A stretch of 64,000 nucleotides of DNA from WRGT01 sp964450405 (GTDB lineage: Bacteria; Spirochaetota; UBA4802; UBA5550). Position numbers and translations under genes: made by a program. How positions within the stretch are numbered: position 1 is the stretch's first letter; the number at the start of each line of letters is the position of its first letter. The DNA is taken from positions 310,001 to 374,000 of the forward strand of contig CAYVCQ010000001.1 of assembly GCA_964450405.1 (NCBI GenBank), read 5' to 3'. This document shows, piece by piece, positions 31,268 to 40,799 of the stretch. The notes beneath the pieces were generated by a model. The model was not told the DNA's origin, searched no databases, and worked only from the letters and a program-made list of their open reading frames with translations.

Positions 31268-33967
31268 TCAAATGTATTTATCAATATTGACTATTTTAAA
31301 ACTTTTCTCCTGATCATCAATTCTAAAGCTTACATCCTCTCCAGGTTTTTTACCCAGCATAGCTTTAGCAATAGGTGACCGGTATGAGAGTATTCCCTTC
31401 TCAAAGTCGGCATCCCATGGACCAAGAATTGTATAATTCCCGCTCTCAGCTCCATTAACATCGGCTAGCTTTACTCTTGTCCCAATATTTACACAATCAG
31501 TATTTATTTTAGCAGGATCAAGAATATCTGCTTTTTTCATATCATCATCGATTCTTGATATTGCAAGTTTTAATATGGATTGCTTCTCCATTAGAGTGTT
31601 GTAATCAACATTTTCCCTGATGTCCCCAGATGTTTCAGACACTGCAGAGAGTTCTTTTGAGAGAGATACCATCTCCACATTAACCATATGCTCAAATTCA
31701 GCTTTTTTACGGCTATAACCCTCTTTTGATACAATGAGTTTCTCAATGTCAGTCTTCCACTCTTCTTCAACCAGATCATGTGCACTCTGAATATTATCAA
31801 AACGTGATTTAACAATCTCTTCAAACTTTTCAAGCTGCGATTCTTCCACATATGAAAGATTTTCAAAGATATCAAAAATCTTACCAACAAGCTGACGATT
31901 AAACTTACCGACAATTCTTTTAAGCACTTCACACTCATCATCAAAGATGATTTCTGTCATAATATTCTTGAGTCTATTACCATCGACTTCAATTTTTTTC
32001 AATTCATTCATAAGTCTGAAATATGAAAGCACAAGGTTTTCCTCATGATAATCGAGCCAGTCGTAATTCCAAGTTTCTGTTAAAATATTTTTTGCCACCC
32101 AGATGAAAATATCGGGATACTGTTTAGCATCTGGTATAACACGGTCAATAAACTGATTAATTGTATAATACTCATGTGATCTCATAAATATATTCACTAT
32201 GTATTTATGAATTCTCACAGGTGTTTCAAAAAGCAGCTCAAAAAGTACCGCCGGCCAGTCTTCACGATTCTCCACTATAAGATTTACGAAATCTTTTTTG
32301 TAGTCATAAGAACTGATCTTTATTGAAAGCAGCGGAAGCTCCTGACTGCTCTTGATAAAAGAAATAATTTTATCTCTAGGCTGATCGAGTTTGATTTTTG
32401 ATACATCCGAATACTTCGCTAGATCTGAGAGAATAAAATATGAAAGAATCTGTCTGGTGTTGGAATCCCCTTTTACCTGCTCCATAAAAAAATCTATGAA
32501 GTATGAGGCAACTCCTTCACCCTCTTTTTTATCTATATTATTAATATACTCAATGGCTATGTTCAATTTATCGCTGAAAGAATCAGTTCCGGTAAATTTT
32601 CCTAGAAGCTCTTCAGCAAAAGTTACAGGCTTATCTCTCATGAAAACAAGATTTTTCCTTTTATCAGAAACACCAAAAAGCGGATCTTTCTTGATTAGAG
32701 TTCTGGTTTTGCTCCACCATTTTACCCAGTTTTTCTCCTCTATAAAAAAAGGAATTAACTCGCACTTGATGTCATCCACCATTATCTGGCCGCCGTATGA
32801 CTTAATGAGAAGTTCAAAAAACTGCATAAAGTTATTCTTAAACATTGCATTAAGAGTATCTGTATCTTCATATTTCATAACATAAATATGATCTTTTGTT
32901 ATCGGTTTCAAAGAATTCAGAGCCATCTGTATGGACATACTGTGAGAGGGCTTTTCCCTGAAATTAACAACAATTCCCTCAGCATCTATATCTTCAATAT
33001 TTCCAAGACCCCAGGTATTATGGTAAACATAATTCCCTTTATCGAATACAATATTTTTTTCAAAATCCTGTATGGCAAATCTAACCGGAGCTTTAAAATT
33101 ATTAAGCTTCGAAAGTTTAAGGAACTGTGCGAACTGGGAATGACTTCCGTATTTAATCTCGTAAAGTTTTACAAGTTCACGTCTAGAATGAAGATCCTCT
33201 GGCCTGTAGGTTAGGATTTTCTTTAAAAGCTCTATTGCCTGGTCAGAATTTTCTTCGTCTCTATATTTATGAAGCAGTATTTTCAATAAATCAGCAGCCA
33301 GATCCAGCTGTTTACCATCGACAAGCATTCTTTCTATACGTTCAAAAAACTGCAGATCACTCCATGAAACTGTTACAAGTTTCTGCCAGAGAGGCGGAAC
33401 TTCATCAAAATGTTTGGATTTGATAAAACCCTCAATTGAGAGCTTCATATACTGAATGCTTTTTTCCTGATCCTGATTTACAATTGCAAAAGCCAGTTTT
33501 TTCGCAACCTGCGCATCAAAGCGGTCAATCTTCATGAGATTTTCCCAGACCGGGATAGCCTCTTTATTTCTGCCAAGTCGTTCCAGACTCGTAGCAAGAG
33601 ACCGCAGTGCGAAACTGCTCTCACCATATTCAAGAATTTTTTCTGCAATTATCTCTACAACAGCCCATTTGTGATTTTCTGTAAATTTCTCTATAAGTTT
33701 TCTGAGATATTTTTTCTGATCGATCTTCTCAAACTCATATCCGAGAAGTCCTGCTATATATGCAGCAGTAATTGAAGCAGGCTGTTCTTCAAGCTGCTCC
33801 TTACATGCCTTTATGGCTTCATCAGAGGCATCATCTGCCAGAATAGAATTAAAGATATCATCAAGTATTTTAAACCTTGAGATGCCCACATCCTTCGACT
33901 CTATTCTGCCCCATGCTTCCTCTTTAAAAAGCGACAGGAGTTTTTCCATTATTTTTTCTTTAGACAT
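31268..33967 (-). CDS. greA: GreA transcription elongation factor with long N-terminal extension
   Basis: 899 aa against about 158 for standard GreA. The last ~155 residues are GreA: a coiled coil with acidic tip GDIRENVDY (family GDLSENAEY, whose Asp and Glu position Mg2+ to cleave backtracked RNA) and a C-terminal FKBP-like domain (YRSPIAKAMLGKKPGEDV). The ~740-residue extension contains helical-repeat segments (e.g. residues ~105-290) and a KOW/CarD-like stretch near 315-345 (KGNYVYHNTWGLGNIEDID). Spirochaetes such as Borrelia have GreA of similar length, so the fusion is a lineage feature. Just upstream of the tRNA-Leu on the same strand. Confidence 0.9.
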   Translation of the reverse strand: MSKEKIMEKLLSLFKEEAWGRIESKDVGISRFKILDDIFNSILADDASDEAIKACKEQLEEQPASITAAYIAGLLGYEFEKIDQKKYLRKLIEKFTENHKWAVVEIIAEKILEYGESSFALRSLATSLERLGRNKEAIPVWENLMKIDRFDAQVAKKLAFAIVNQDQEKSIQYMKLSIEGFIKSKHFDEVPPLWQKLVTVSWSDLQFFERIERMLVDGKQLDLAADLLKILLHKYRDEENSDQAIELLKKILTYRPEDLHSRRELVKLYEIKYGSHSQFAQFLKLSKLNNFKAPVRFAIQDFEKNIVFDKGNYVYHNTWGLGNIEDIDAEGIVVNFREKPSHSMSIQMALNSLKPITKDHIYVMKYEDTDTLNAMFKNNFMQFFELLIKSYGGQIMVDDIKCELIPFFIEEKNWVKWWSKTRTLIKKDPLFGVSDKRKNLVFMRDKPVTFAEELLGKFTGTDSFSDKLNIAIEYINNIDKKEGEGVASYFIDFFMEQVKGDSNTRQILSYFILSDLAKYSDVSKIKLDQPRDKIISFIKSSQELPLLSIKISSYDYKKDFVNLIVENREDWPAVLFELLFETPVRIHKYIVNIFMRSHEYYTINQFIDRVIPDAKQYPDIFIWVAKNILTETWNYDWLDYHEENLVLSYFRLMNELKKIEVDGNRLKNIMTEIIFDDECEVLKRIVGKFNRQLVGKIFDIFENLSYVEESQLEKFEEIVKSRFDNIQSAHDLVEEEWKTDIEKLIVSKEGYSRKKAEFEHMVNVEMVSLSKELSAVSETSGDIRENVDYNTLMEKQSILKLAISRIDDDMKKADILDPAKINTDCVNIGTRVKLADVNGAESGNYTILGPWDADFEKGILSYRSPIAKAMLGKKPGEDVSFRIDDQEKSFKIVNIDKYI

Positions 33968-34011
33968 TTTTCCATCCCGTAATTAGCAAATTTCGCATAT
34001 TGTTTAAATAG

Positions 34012-34045
34012 AAAATACCCATCCTTTAACTTCGATGGGTATTTT
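34012..34045. terminator. intrinsic terminator of the flaA operon
   Basis: AAAATACCCATC and GATGGGTATTTT form a perfect 12-bp stem with a 10-base loop between the flaA stop (34104) and greA (33967). The A and T flanks make it symmetrical. Confidence 0.75.
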
Positions 34046-34103
34046 CTGTCATTTGACTCCGGAAATCCGGAGATACTAAGCTTTGTTATTTAAGAACTAA
34101 CAG

Positions 34104-35039
34104 TTATTTTTGAGTACCTGTACCGGTACCGGAACTGGTATTTGATGTTCCCTCAAAAGTTTTGTGAAGTTCCTGTCCGTCAAAGAAAACTTCATATGTA
34201 TCTGTTAGAACCTTGATCTGATCGAGAAACACATAAACATCAGCGGAATTTTTTGTACTTGTACTGGAATATTCACCGCCAACGTTAGTTACTTCTCTTA
34301 TTACTATACGTACAATCTTAGACACTCTAGTTGCAGGATAAGTATCAGAAGACTGAGGCATATTACTAGGAAGCTGAAATATCATTGGTCTCCAGCCTAC
34401 AAAGTTAATTGACTGTTTCTCAAGAATATGAACATCTCCTTTGAAATCCTTAACCCATACTTCTAGAGTATAAGGAAAACCTCTTGCATGAACCCACATT
34501 GAGATTGACTTAGCTCTTCCTGGAAGCTGAATTCCACGCTCTGCGACATCTTTTCTTATCGCCTGGTCATATGTTAAAACTGGTGTCCGGTCTTTCCACT
34601 CAAGCTCAAAGGGAGGCTCAAGATGAACTGAATTATTTCCAGGATATCTGAATTTGAAATGCACACCTAACGCTTTTTTCTTCTCTTTTCCAAGACCGGT
34701 GGGAGAATAAGCCTCCTCCACCTTCATATCGCTCGATCCTGCATCAACAGACTTAACTTTAAAAGTCAATACCGGATTCTTTCTCTTCTTAGCCTCATCA
34801 TCACCTTTGGTGAATTCCTTCGGAGTTGTTGTTGCAAACCAGCCGTCTTCTTCAACCTTTTCGACAACTTTTAGATTTTCAAAGTCCTCAACAACCATCG
34901 CTTTCAACTCTGCTCCGCTGACATCAGCTGCCACGCTGGTTTCAAGCTTGGATTCAGCGTTTCTGACAGATAAATTTACAATAAAAGAAGCTGTCAGACA
35001 GAGAGTTATTATAAACATTTTATTCTTTTTAATATTCAT
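34104..35039 (-). CDS. flaA: flagellar filament outer-layer (sheath) protein FlaA
   Basis: 311 aa from ATG 35039, which has GGAGG five bases upstream (the longer frame's ATG 35051 holds that signal). Signal peptide KMFIITLCLTASFIVNLSV ends before SVRNAESK. The mature part has GVHFKFRYPGNNSVHLEPPFEL, SISMWVHARGFPYTLEVWVKD, FVGWRPMIFQLP and VFLDQIKVLTD, as in spirochaete FlaA sheath proteins that wrap the FlaB core in the periplasm. Threonine-serine-glycine-rich tail. Second gene of a two-gene operon. Confidence 0.88.
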   Translation of the reverse strand: MNIKKNKMFIITLCLTASFIVNLSVRNAESKLETSVAADVSGAELKAMVVEDFENLKVVEKVEEDGWFATTTPKEFTKGDDEAKKRKNPVLTFKVKSVDAGSSDMKVEEAYSPTGLGKEKKKALGVHFKFRYPGNNSVHLEPPFELEWKDRTPVLTYDQAIRKDVAERGIQLPGRAKSISMWVHARGFPYTLEVWVKDFKGDVHILEKQSINFVGWRPMIFQLPSNMPQSSDTYPATRVSKIVRIVIREVTNVGGEYSSTSTKNSADVYVFLDQIKVLTDTYEVFFDGQELHKTFEGTSNTSSGTGTGTQK

Positions 35040-35067
35040 TATGGCCTCCATTTATCCTCATCAACCA

Positions 35068-35862
35068 TTACCAGTTGTCCTTAATATTTTCATCACCAGT
35101 AAATTCAGAAAGATCCGTTACTACTCTGAACTGGTCTATATAAAAATAGAAAGGTCCCGGAGCTTCAAAATTATCGCTTTCAACAAAGAAAGAAACAAAA
35201 TGAAGGTTTTTATCCATAACGGCATAATTTGAGGATTGAGGCAGCCATCCCGGCATAATTACAGACATCTCTCTCCAGCCCCAGAAATCCAGTCTGCCTA
35301 TTTTAAGCTTATGTAACTGACCTCTATAATCCCGGACTTTTACATAAAGTGTATGTCTGAATTTTCTTCCAAGCACCCATAATTTAATTTCTTTCGCTTT
35401 CCCTCTTATTATATATTCATTCGGGGGGAAAACCTCTACTCTATCATAACCTCTTTCCATGAAATAGCTTTTTACACCAAGGATAAAGGCATTCTTATGA
35501 ACGATTCCTGTATCTTCTTCTGTGGATGAATCAGCAAATTCTTTACCGACCTCACCATTTTCATTTATCGGCTGACCGTCCTTAGTAGGTCTCGGCTTGC
35601 CGGGATATTTTCTGATTTTTGTCTCACCCAAAGGGCATGTTGAATCGGCTCTCCAGTCTTCACTATCTTCAAAGTCATTTAGCCAATCAACGACAAGACC
35701 ATCCAATTTAGGTTTATTGCTCGCATCGTCTGCTGTTGTCTTAGTACCGGTACTGGTATCTGTTCCTGCCTGAGCGAGCAGTTGCGAACCTCCATTGCCG
35801 ACAAGAAGAACAATTGTTCCGAGAAGAATCGACAATGCAGCCACTTTCAACTTCCTGTTCAT
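35068..35862 (-). CDS. FlaA paralogue (second flagellar sheath protein)
   Basis: 264 aa. Signal peptide (KVAALSILLGTIVLLVGNGGSQLLAQ). Shares FlaA landmarks with the next gene: IKLWVLGRKFRHTLYVKVRD, FWGWREMSVIMPGWLPQS and FYIDQFRVVTDLSE. Two adjacent flaA genes are known in Leptospira (flaA1, flaA2), where they affect filament curvature and motility; a similar division is inferred. ATG 35862 follows AAGGAG. An 18-bp perfect palindrome overlaps the ribosome-binding region. Confidence 0.85.
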   Translation of the reverse strand: MNRKLKVAALSILLGTIVLLVGNGGSQLLAQAGTDTSTGTKTTADDASNKPKLDGLVVDWLNDFEDSEDWRADSTCPLGETKIRKYPGKPRPTKDGQPINENGEVGKEFADSSTEEDTGIVHKNAFILGVKSYFMERGYDRVEVFPPNEYIIRGKAKEIKLWVLGRKFRHTLYVKVRDYRGQLHKLKIGRLDFWGWREMSVIMPGWLPQSSNYAVMDKNLHFVSFFVESDNFEAPGPFYFYIDQFRVVTDLSEFTGDENIKDNW

Positions 35863-36441
35863 CGTAAACTCCTTTAATCAATATTGATTAATTCACGCTA
35901 ATATAATTGAATAATTACACCATACAGTATTTATGTCGGTATAAAAAAAAGAAAAATTAAACAAATAATTTTCCATTTAAAATAATACTCTACATTTAAA
36001 TTTACATATAATATTAATCTTTGTCAAGGAAAATAATCAGATGTAAAATTTGTACAAAAATAATCCGGAAAAAAACAGACTCAAGTGACATAACCCGACA
36101 CAATTCATCTGAAATATTATTTCCAGCCCTTTTAAAAGTAATATACTGATTTTAAAGTACAACAAAATTAAAAAATATATTGATAAAAATAATAAATATT
36201 TGAAATTAAAGTAAAAAAACATCAAAATTGATAACTACTTAAATAGTAACAGGCAATCAGAATCCCCTCAGGCATATGCGCGGGTTGAAAGAAATTTTTT
36301 CACGTTGATTTGCAGTTACCAGAATTGATAAGTAGTGAAAATTTACTCAAATAATTACCTGATGATTTAAGCGAAATATAAAAACTTTAAGTTTACTCAT
36401 TACTTCTGATTTCTGATAAAAAATGTATTTTGGAGTTTTCA
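35863..36441. other. intergenic region upstream of the flaA operon and the signal peptidase-like gene
   Basis: About 580 AT-rich bases, divergent. Holds the palindrome at 35874. ATACCGACAT near 35935 on the minus strand weakly recalls the flagellar sigma-28 -10 (GCCGATAA) but no good -35 was found. Nothing else recognised. Confidence 0.4.
35874..35891. promoter_or_regulatory. 18-bp perfect palindrome at the flaA-paralogue ribosome-binding site
   Basis: TTAATCAATATTGATTAA is fully symmetric and abuts the AAGGAG of the gene at 35862. Protein binding here could block translation or transcription. It is AT-only apart from one C and one G, so chance is not excluded. Confidence 0.4.
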
Positions 36442-36957
36442 TTGAAAAAGAATATCAAAACGGATTACCCTTTACTTTTAAAAATAGTGATGCTTTCAGC
36501 TGGACTGCTAATCGGCTTCATATGTGTTAAATCACTTTTTCTTCTTATGGATATCAATACAGATTCCATGAATCCTGCTTTCAAAAAAGGAGATAAAGTA
36601 ATAATTAAAAAATTTTCAAAAATAAGCAAAAACGATCCTATTGCTTTTTACAGCCCTGTCGAAGATGGTAAAATTCTCATCTCAAGAGTTATTGCATCGG
36701 AGTATGAGACTGTCGAGATACGGAATAAAGTAGTTTTTGTTAATGATAAAAAAACTGAAATTATAACAGATTCAACAAGGGACGAAAAAATAATTTATCC
36801 GATGAAATTCTGCTATAGGGACAATATGCCTCCGCTGAAACTTGAACGTAATGAATTCTTTGTGCTTGGAGATAATTTTGACAGGAGTTTTGACAGCAGA
36901 AGTTTCGGCAGGATTTCAAAGAATGCCGTTATCGGGAAAATAGTTTACAAACGATAG
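36442..36957 (+). CDS. signal peptidase I-like (S26) protein with altered catalytic dyad
   Basis: 171 aa from TTG 36442, chosen for GGAG six bases upstream; the longer frame would use TTG 36430 and overlap that site. One N-terminal anchor (IVMLSAGLLIGFICVKSLFLL), then box B with the nucleophile in TDSMNPAF, and box E GDNFDRSFDSRSFG. The usual box D lysine (KRVVGLPGD) is replaced: the sequence reads ISRVIASEYETVE, with Ser at the lysine position. Either another residue is the base, or it is inactive. Upstream of the nucleotidyltransferase fusion in the same direction. Confidence 0.72.
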   Translation: MKKNIKTDYPLLLKIVMLSAGLLIGFICVKSLFLLMDINTDSMNPAFKKGDKVIIKKFSKISKNDPIAFYSPVEDGKILISRVIASEYETVEIRNKVVFVNDKKTEIITDSTRDEKIIYPMKFCYRDNMPPLKLERNEFFVLGDNFDRSFDSRSFGRISKNAVIGKIVYKR

Positions 36958-37014
36958 TCTCTCAAAAGAGACAGTTGGCACACAGTATCATGTTTACTAA
37001 CGAAGGAAGGATAA

Positions 37015-39504
37015 ATGGCTAGAGCAATCATAATGGCAGGAGGAGAAGGCACCAGACTCCGGCCGCTGACATGCATCAGAGCGAAACCGATGGTTCCGGT
37101 CATAAACAAACCGGCTATTGAACATTCAGTAAAGCTGCTTAAATCATACGGGATTACAGATATAACTCTCAGCATTTACATGCTCCCTGAAAATTTTCAG
37201 AACTATTTCGGGGACGGTTCTGAACTTGGTGTAAGTATTTCATATTCAGTTGAAGAGAAACCTCTCGGCACAGCAGGGGGGGTGAGAAAAGCGCTTGGTG
37301 ACATAGATGAGACATCAATAGTATTAAGCGGTGACGGAATTATTGATTTTAATATTTCAGAAATTCTCAAATTTCACCGCGAAAAAAAATCATCATTTAC
37401 AATCGTGCTCAACAAAACAGACAAGCCCACAGACTACGGCGTTGTAATTACTGATAGTCACGGAAGGATTGAAAAATTTCTGGAAAAACCATCATGGAGT
37501 GAAATCTATTCGGATACTGTCAACACCGGCATGTATGTTATAGAACCATCTCTTATAAAAAAATATATTCCTGATGAAGAGAATTTTGATTTTTCACTGG
37601 ATCTCTTCCCGATTCTGAAAAAGAAAAAAATTCCAATGTTCGGATTCGTAACCGACGGATACTGGTGCGATGTCGGAACCCTCTCAACATACAGTGATGT
37701 CCACAAGGATATACTTGATGGAAAAGTAAAAATTGAAATTCCGGGAAAAAAAATCGCGCATGACATATGGGTTGGAAAAGATGTTGAGATCGACCCCGGC
37801 GCTATAATAAAGGGCCCTATTATAATAGGAGATTTTACCCGTATAAAAAAAGGTGCCGAGGTATCGGAATATTCCATTATAGGGGACAACTGTCTTATCG
37901 AGGAAAATTCTTCGGTCAAGAAAAGCATTATTTTTCATAACACCGTGGTGGGAAGAAAGTGTGAACTCCGCGGTGCCATTGTTGGTAAAAGATGCGTTCT
38001 GGGCGAAAGTGTTTCGATCTATGAAGAGGCAGTTGTTGCCGATGACTGCTCCATCGGTTCGGGGACAGTGATTCAATCCGGAATCAGAGTGTGGCCCGAT
38101 AAATCCATAGAGCAGGGAACAAGACTTACAGCAGATCTCATATGGGGACAGACCGAGAAAAAAACACTATTCAGCTCCGACGGGATCACAGGAACTTTCA
38201 ATGTACGTATCACTCCTGAATTCGCATCAAAAGCCGGATCTGCAGTGGGTGCATATCTTGGGAAGAATGCAAAGGTTGTCATAAGCCGTGATGTTACAAA
38301 AGCCTCATCTCTCATCAAGCATGCCTTTATTTCGGGCCTTTTATCCATGGGTGTCGATGTTTTCGACATGGACATTGAAACGGTTCCGATTAACAGGTAC
38401 TGCACTAAATTTTTAAACGCCGACATGGGGATCTATATTCAGGTTACTTATCTTACGGGATTACAGAATATTCAGATTCAGTTTTTCAATAGAAACGGTT
38501 TTCAGATTCCGGTATGTGAGGAGAAAAGAATCGAAAACATTTTTTTCAGAGGGGATTACCCGAGGAAAGATGTTTTTGAAGCAGGGGAAGTTATCCATCC
38601 GTCACATCATATCGGATCATATATCAGCAACATGGTGAATTATGTTAATCGTGAAACAATAAAAAAAGGGAACTGGAAAATCATTCTCGACTGCCTTAAC
38701 GGCACTGCCTCCTATATATTTCCGGAGCTTCTTGATTCAATGGGTATTCAGACAACTGTCCTCCGCGGACAGATGAAAGAAACTCTGAATGAATACGATA
38801 TCATGGCAGGGACCATAAAGTCCATCTACAATGTTGTGAACATGTCAAAGATGAACCGGGAGATTGGCGTCATTATAGGGCCTCACGGTACTAACATGAC
38901 CATCATAGATGAAATGGGGAATGTTCTGACCGCTGATGATATCACTTCAATATTAAGTCTTTATTATCTTCACCACTCCTATTCAAAAACAATAAGCCTC
39001 CCGGTAAATACTTCAAATGTAATCAGCAGGCTTATCGAAGACAACGGAGGAGCCGTTAAGTGGACCACCACAAGGCTCCGTATTCCCGATGATTCAATTG
39101 ACATTTTCTATGGAGGAAAATCACGGTATCCGCTGCTTGAACAGAAAATTGACCCGATGATTACATTTCTCCGTGTACTGGAATATCTTACACTTGAGCA
39201 GAAAGAGCTTTATGAAGTAAGAGAACTTCTCCCTAAAGCGAATCTTCTTAACACTACCATTCAATGCACCATCGAGGAGAAGGCTTCTATAATGGCAATG
39301 CTTTCAATGGAAGCCGATAAAAACGATGTTGAACTCATTGACGGAATTAAAATAATAAAAAATAATTCATGGATACTGCTGCTCCCTGATTCGTCACAGC
39401 CTCTTATTCACATATATGCAGAAGGGGACTCAACAAAAGAGAGAGACCGGCTCATCAGCAATTATTCTGAAAAGATTAAACAGTTCAGACTGGGACACAT
39501 TTAA
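37015..39504 (+). CDS. NDP-sugar pyrophosphorylase / phosphomannomutase-like fusion
   Basis: 829 aa. Residues ~1-235: nucleotidyltransferase with IIMAGGEGTRLRPLT, KPMVPVINKPAIEH, GDGIIDF, and GYWCDVGT. Residues ~250-380: left-handed beta-helix hexapeptide repeats. Residues ~385-820: phosphohexomutase fold. Such fusions (mannose-1-phosphate guanylyltransferase-like) occur in cyanobacteria and actinobacteria. The mutase part lacks the TASHNP phosphoserine loop (VTYLTGLQN instead) and the DGDGDR metal loop (GPHGTNM), so it is probably non-catalytic. Sugar and nucleotide uncertain; envelope polysaccharide synthesis likely. AAGGA precedes ATG 37015. Confidence 0.85.
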   Translation: MARAIIMAGGEGTRLRPLTCIRAKPMVPVINKPAIEHSVKLLKSYGITDITLSIYMLPENFQNYFGDGSELGVSISYSVEEKPLGTAGGVRKALGDIDETSIVLSGDGIIDFNISEILKFHREKKSSFTIVLNKTDKPTDYGVVITDSHGRIEKFLEKPSWSEIYSDTVNTGMYVIEPSLIKKYIPDEENFDFSLDLFPILKKKKIPMFGFVTDGYWCDVGTLSTYSDVHKDILDGKVKIEIPGKKIAHDIWVGKDVEIDPGAIIKGPIIIGDFTRIKKGAEVSEYSIIGDNCLIEENSSVKKSIIFHNTVVGRKCELRGAIVGKRCVLGESVSIYEEAVVADDCSIGSGTVIQSGIRVWPDKSIEQGTRLTADLIWGQTEKKTLFSSDGITGTFNVRITPEFASKAGSAVGAYLGKNAKVVISRDVTKASSLIKHAFISGLLSMGVDVFDMDIETVPINRYCTKFLNADMGIYIQVTYLTGLQNIQIQFFNRNGFQIPVCEEKRIENIFFRGDYPRKDVFEAGEVIHPSHHIGSYISNMVNYVNRETIKKGNWKIILDCLNGTASYIFPELLDSMGIQTTVLRGQMKETLNEYDIMAGTIKSIYNVVNMSKMNREIGVIIGPHGTNMTIIDEMGNVLTADDITSILSLYYLHHSYSKTISLPVNTSNVISRLIEDNGGAVKWTTTRLRIPDDSIDIFYGGKSRYPLLEQKIDPMITFLRVLEYLTLEQKELYEVRELLPKANLLNTTIQCTIEEKASIMAMLSMEADKNDVELIDGIKIIKNNSWILLLPDSSQPLIHIYAEGDSTKERDRLISNYSEKIKQFRLGHI

Positions 39505-39621
39505 ATCTCAATTTTTAAGGAGTCCAGAGGCCGGCAAACTCTTAAAAAGCCCCCTTTGAATTCCACTGCGGTACTGATACAATGTTTCAGCGCAGCAGAA
39601 TAAAATAAAAAAGGAAACGTT

Positions 39622-40725
39622 ATGTACGAAATCAATAGAGAAAATCTGATAAAAACATTTGTGGACCTCGTGGAGATCTCATCACCTTCATGGCATGAAA
39701 AAAAGGTAATGGACTACATCATTAAAAGATTCAAAAAACTCGGCGCTTCATGCAGTGTACACAAATGCGGTGAGTCAAATAATCTGCTGATAAAAATATC
39801 AGGCGACGAAAAGAGATCCCCGATACTTTTTTCAGGACACATGGACACTGTGATACCATGTGAAAATGTTAAAGCGATCGTTAGTTCAACAAAAATTTCA
39901 TCCGACGGAAAGACTGTTCTGGGAAGTGACGACAAGGCAGCAATTGCCATCTTCATTGAAGCATTTGAATATATCAAAAAGAACAAAATCTCCCACGGCA
40001 ATATTGAAATACTGCTCACTTGCGCAGAAGAACTTGGGCTTAAAGGTATAAAGGGTTTTGATCTTGGCCTTTTAAAATCAAAATTCGGCTTTGTATTCGA
40101 CAGCAGTGGAGATATCGGCCGTATAATTGTCAAAGCACCATATCATTCCAATATGAACATAACGATAAAGGGACGCGCCTCTCACGCAGGTATGGCTCCC
40201 GAAAAAGGAATAAATGCAATTAGGGTTCTCTCTGAAATAATAACACTTCTTCCCAATGGAAGAATTGATGATGAAACCACTCTTAATGTCGGGATCATTT
40301 CAGGCGGACGCGCTACAAATATTGTTGCTGAAGAAGCACAGTGTAATCTGGAAGTACGGTCTATACAGCAGAAAAAAATGTTAAGCAATGAAAAAAATGT
40401 CAGGGAGATTGTTAAAAAAATATGCACAAAGTATGGTGCGAAAGCTTCTATCGAGCGAACCCTGGAGTATGAGGGCTTCACTGTTAATGAAACCGAACCG
40501 GTTGCTTTACTTACTGCAGAGGCAATGAGAAAAATCAAACTAAAACCTGTGTTTGTTGCCATGGGTGGCGGCAGTGACACAAATATTATAAACAACTCAA
40601 AAATCAGAGCAATCAATTTGTCGTGCGGAATGCAGAAGATACACAGCACTGAAGAATTTATAATGATTAAAGATCTTATAAACGGAACAAAACTGGCCAT
40701 ATCACTTATTGATACCGTAAAATGA
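39622..40725 (+). CDS. M20 family metallopeptidase (peptidase T-like)
   Basis: 367 aa. Di-zinc peptidase fold with FSGHMDTVIP, GSDDKAAIAIFIE, CAEELGLKG and the dimerisation lid GRASHAGMAPEKGINA, which match the tripeptidase/PepT-like M20 group. Cytosolic. Probably releases N-terminal amino acids from short peptides. GGAAAC precedes ATG 39622. It lies 117 bases after the fusion gene with no terminator seen. Confidence 0.9.
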   Translation: MYEINRENLIKTFVDLVEISSPSWHEKKVMDYIIKRFKKLGASCSVHKCGESNNLLIKISGDEKRSPILFSGHMDTVIPCENVKAIVSSTKISSDGKTVLGSDDKAAIAIFIEAFEYIKKNKISHGNIEILLTCAEELGLKGIKGFDLGLLKSKFGFVFDSSGDIGRIIVKAPYHSNMNITIKGRASHAGMAPEKGINAIRVLSEIITLLPNGRIDDETTLNVGIISGGRATNIVAEEAQCNLEVRSIQQKKMLSNEKNVREIVKKICTKYGAKASIERTLEYEGFTVNETEPVALLTAEAMRKIKLKPVFVAMGGGSDTNIINNSKIRAINLSCGMQKIHSTEEFIMIKDLINGTKLAISLIDTVK

Positions 40726-40799
40726 CAGCAGTTCCCTTATCGGATAAATTTGCAGATAAGCATATTTGATAGTAATAACTAAAGGAATGGATTGAATTT

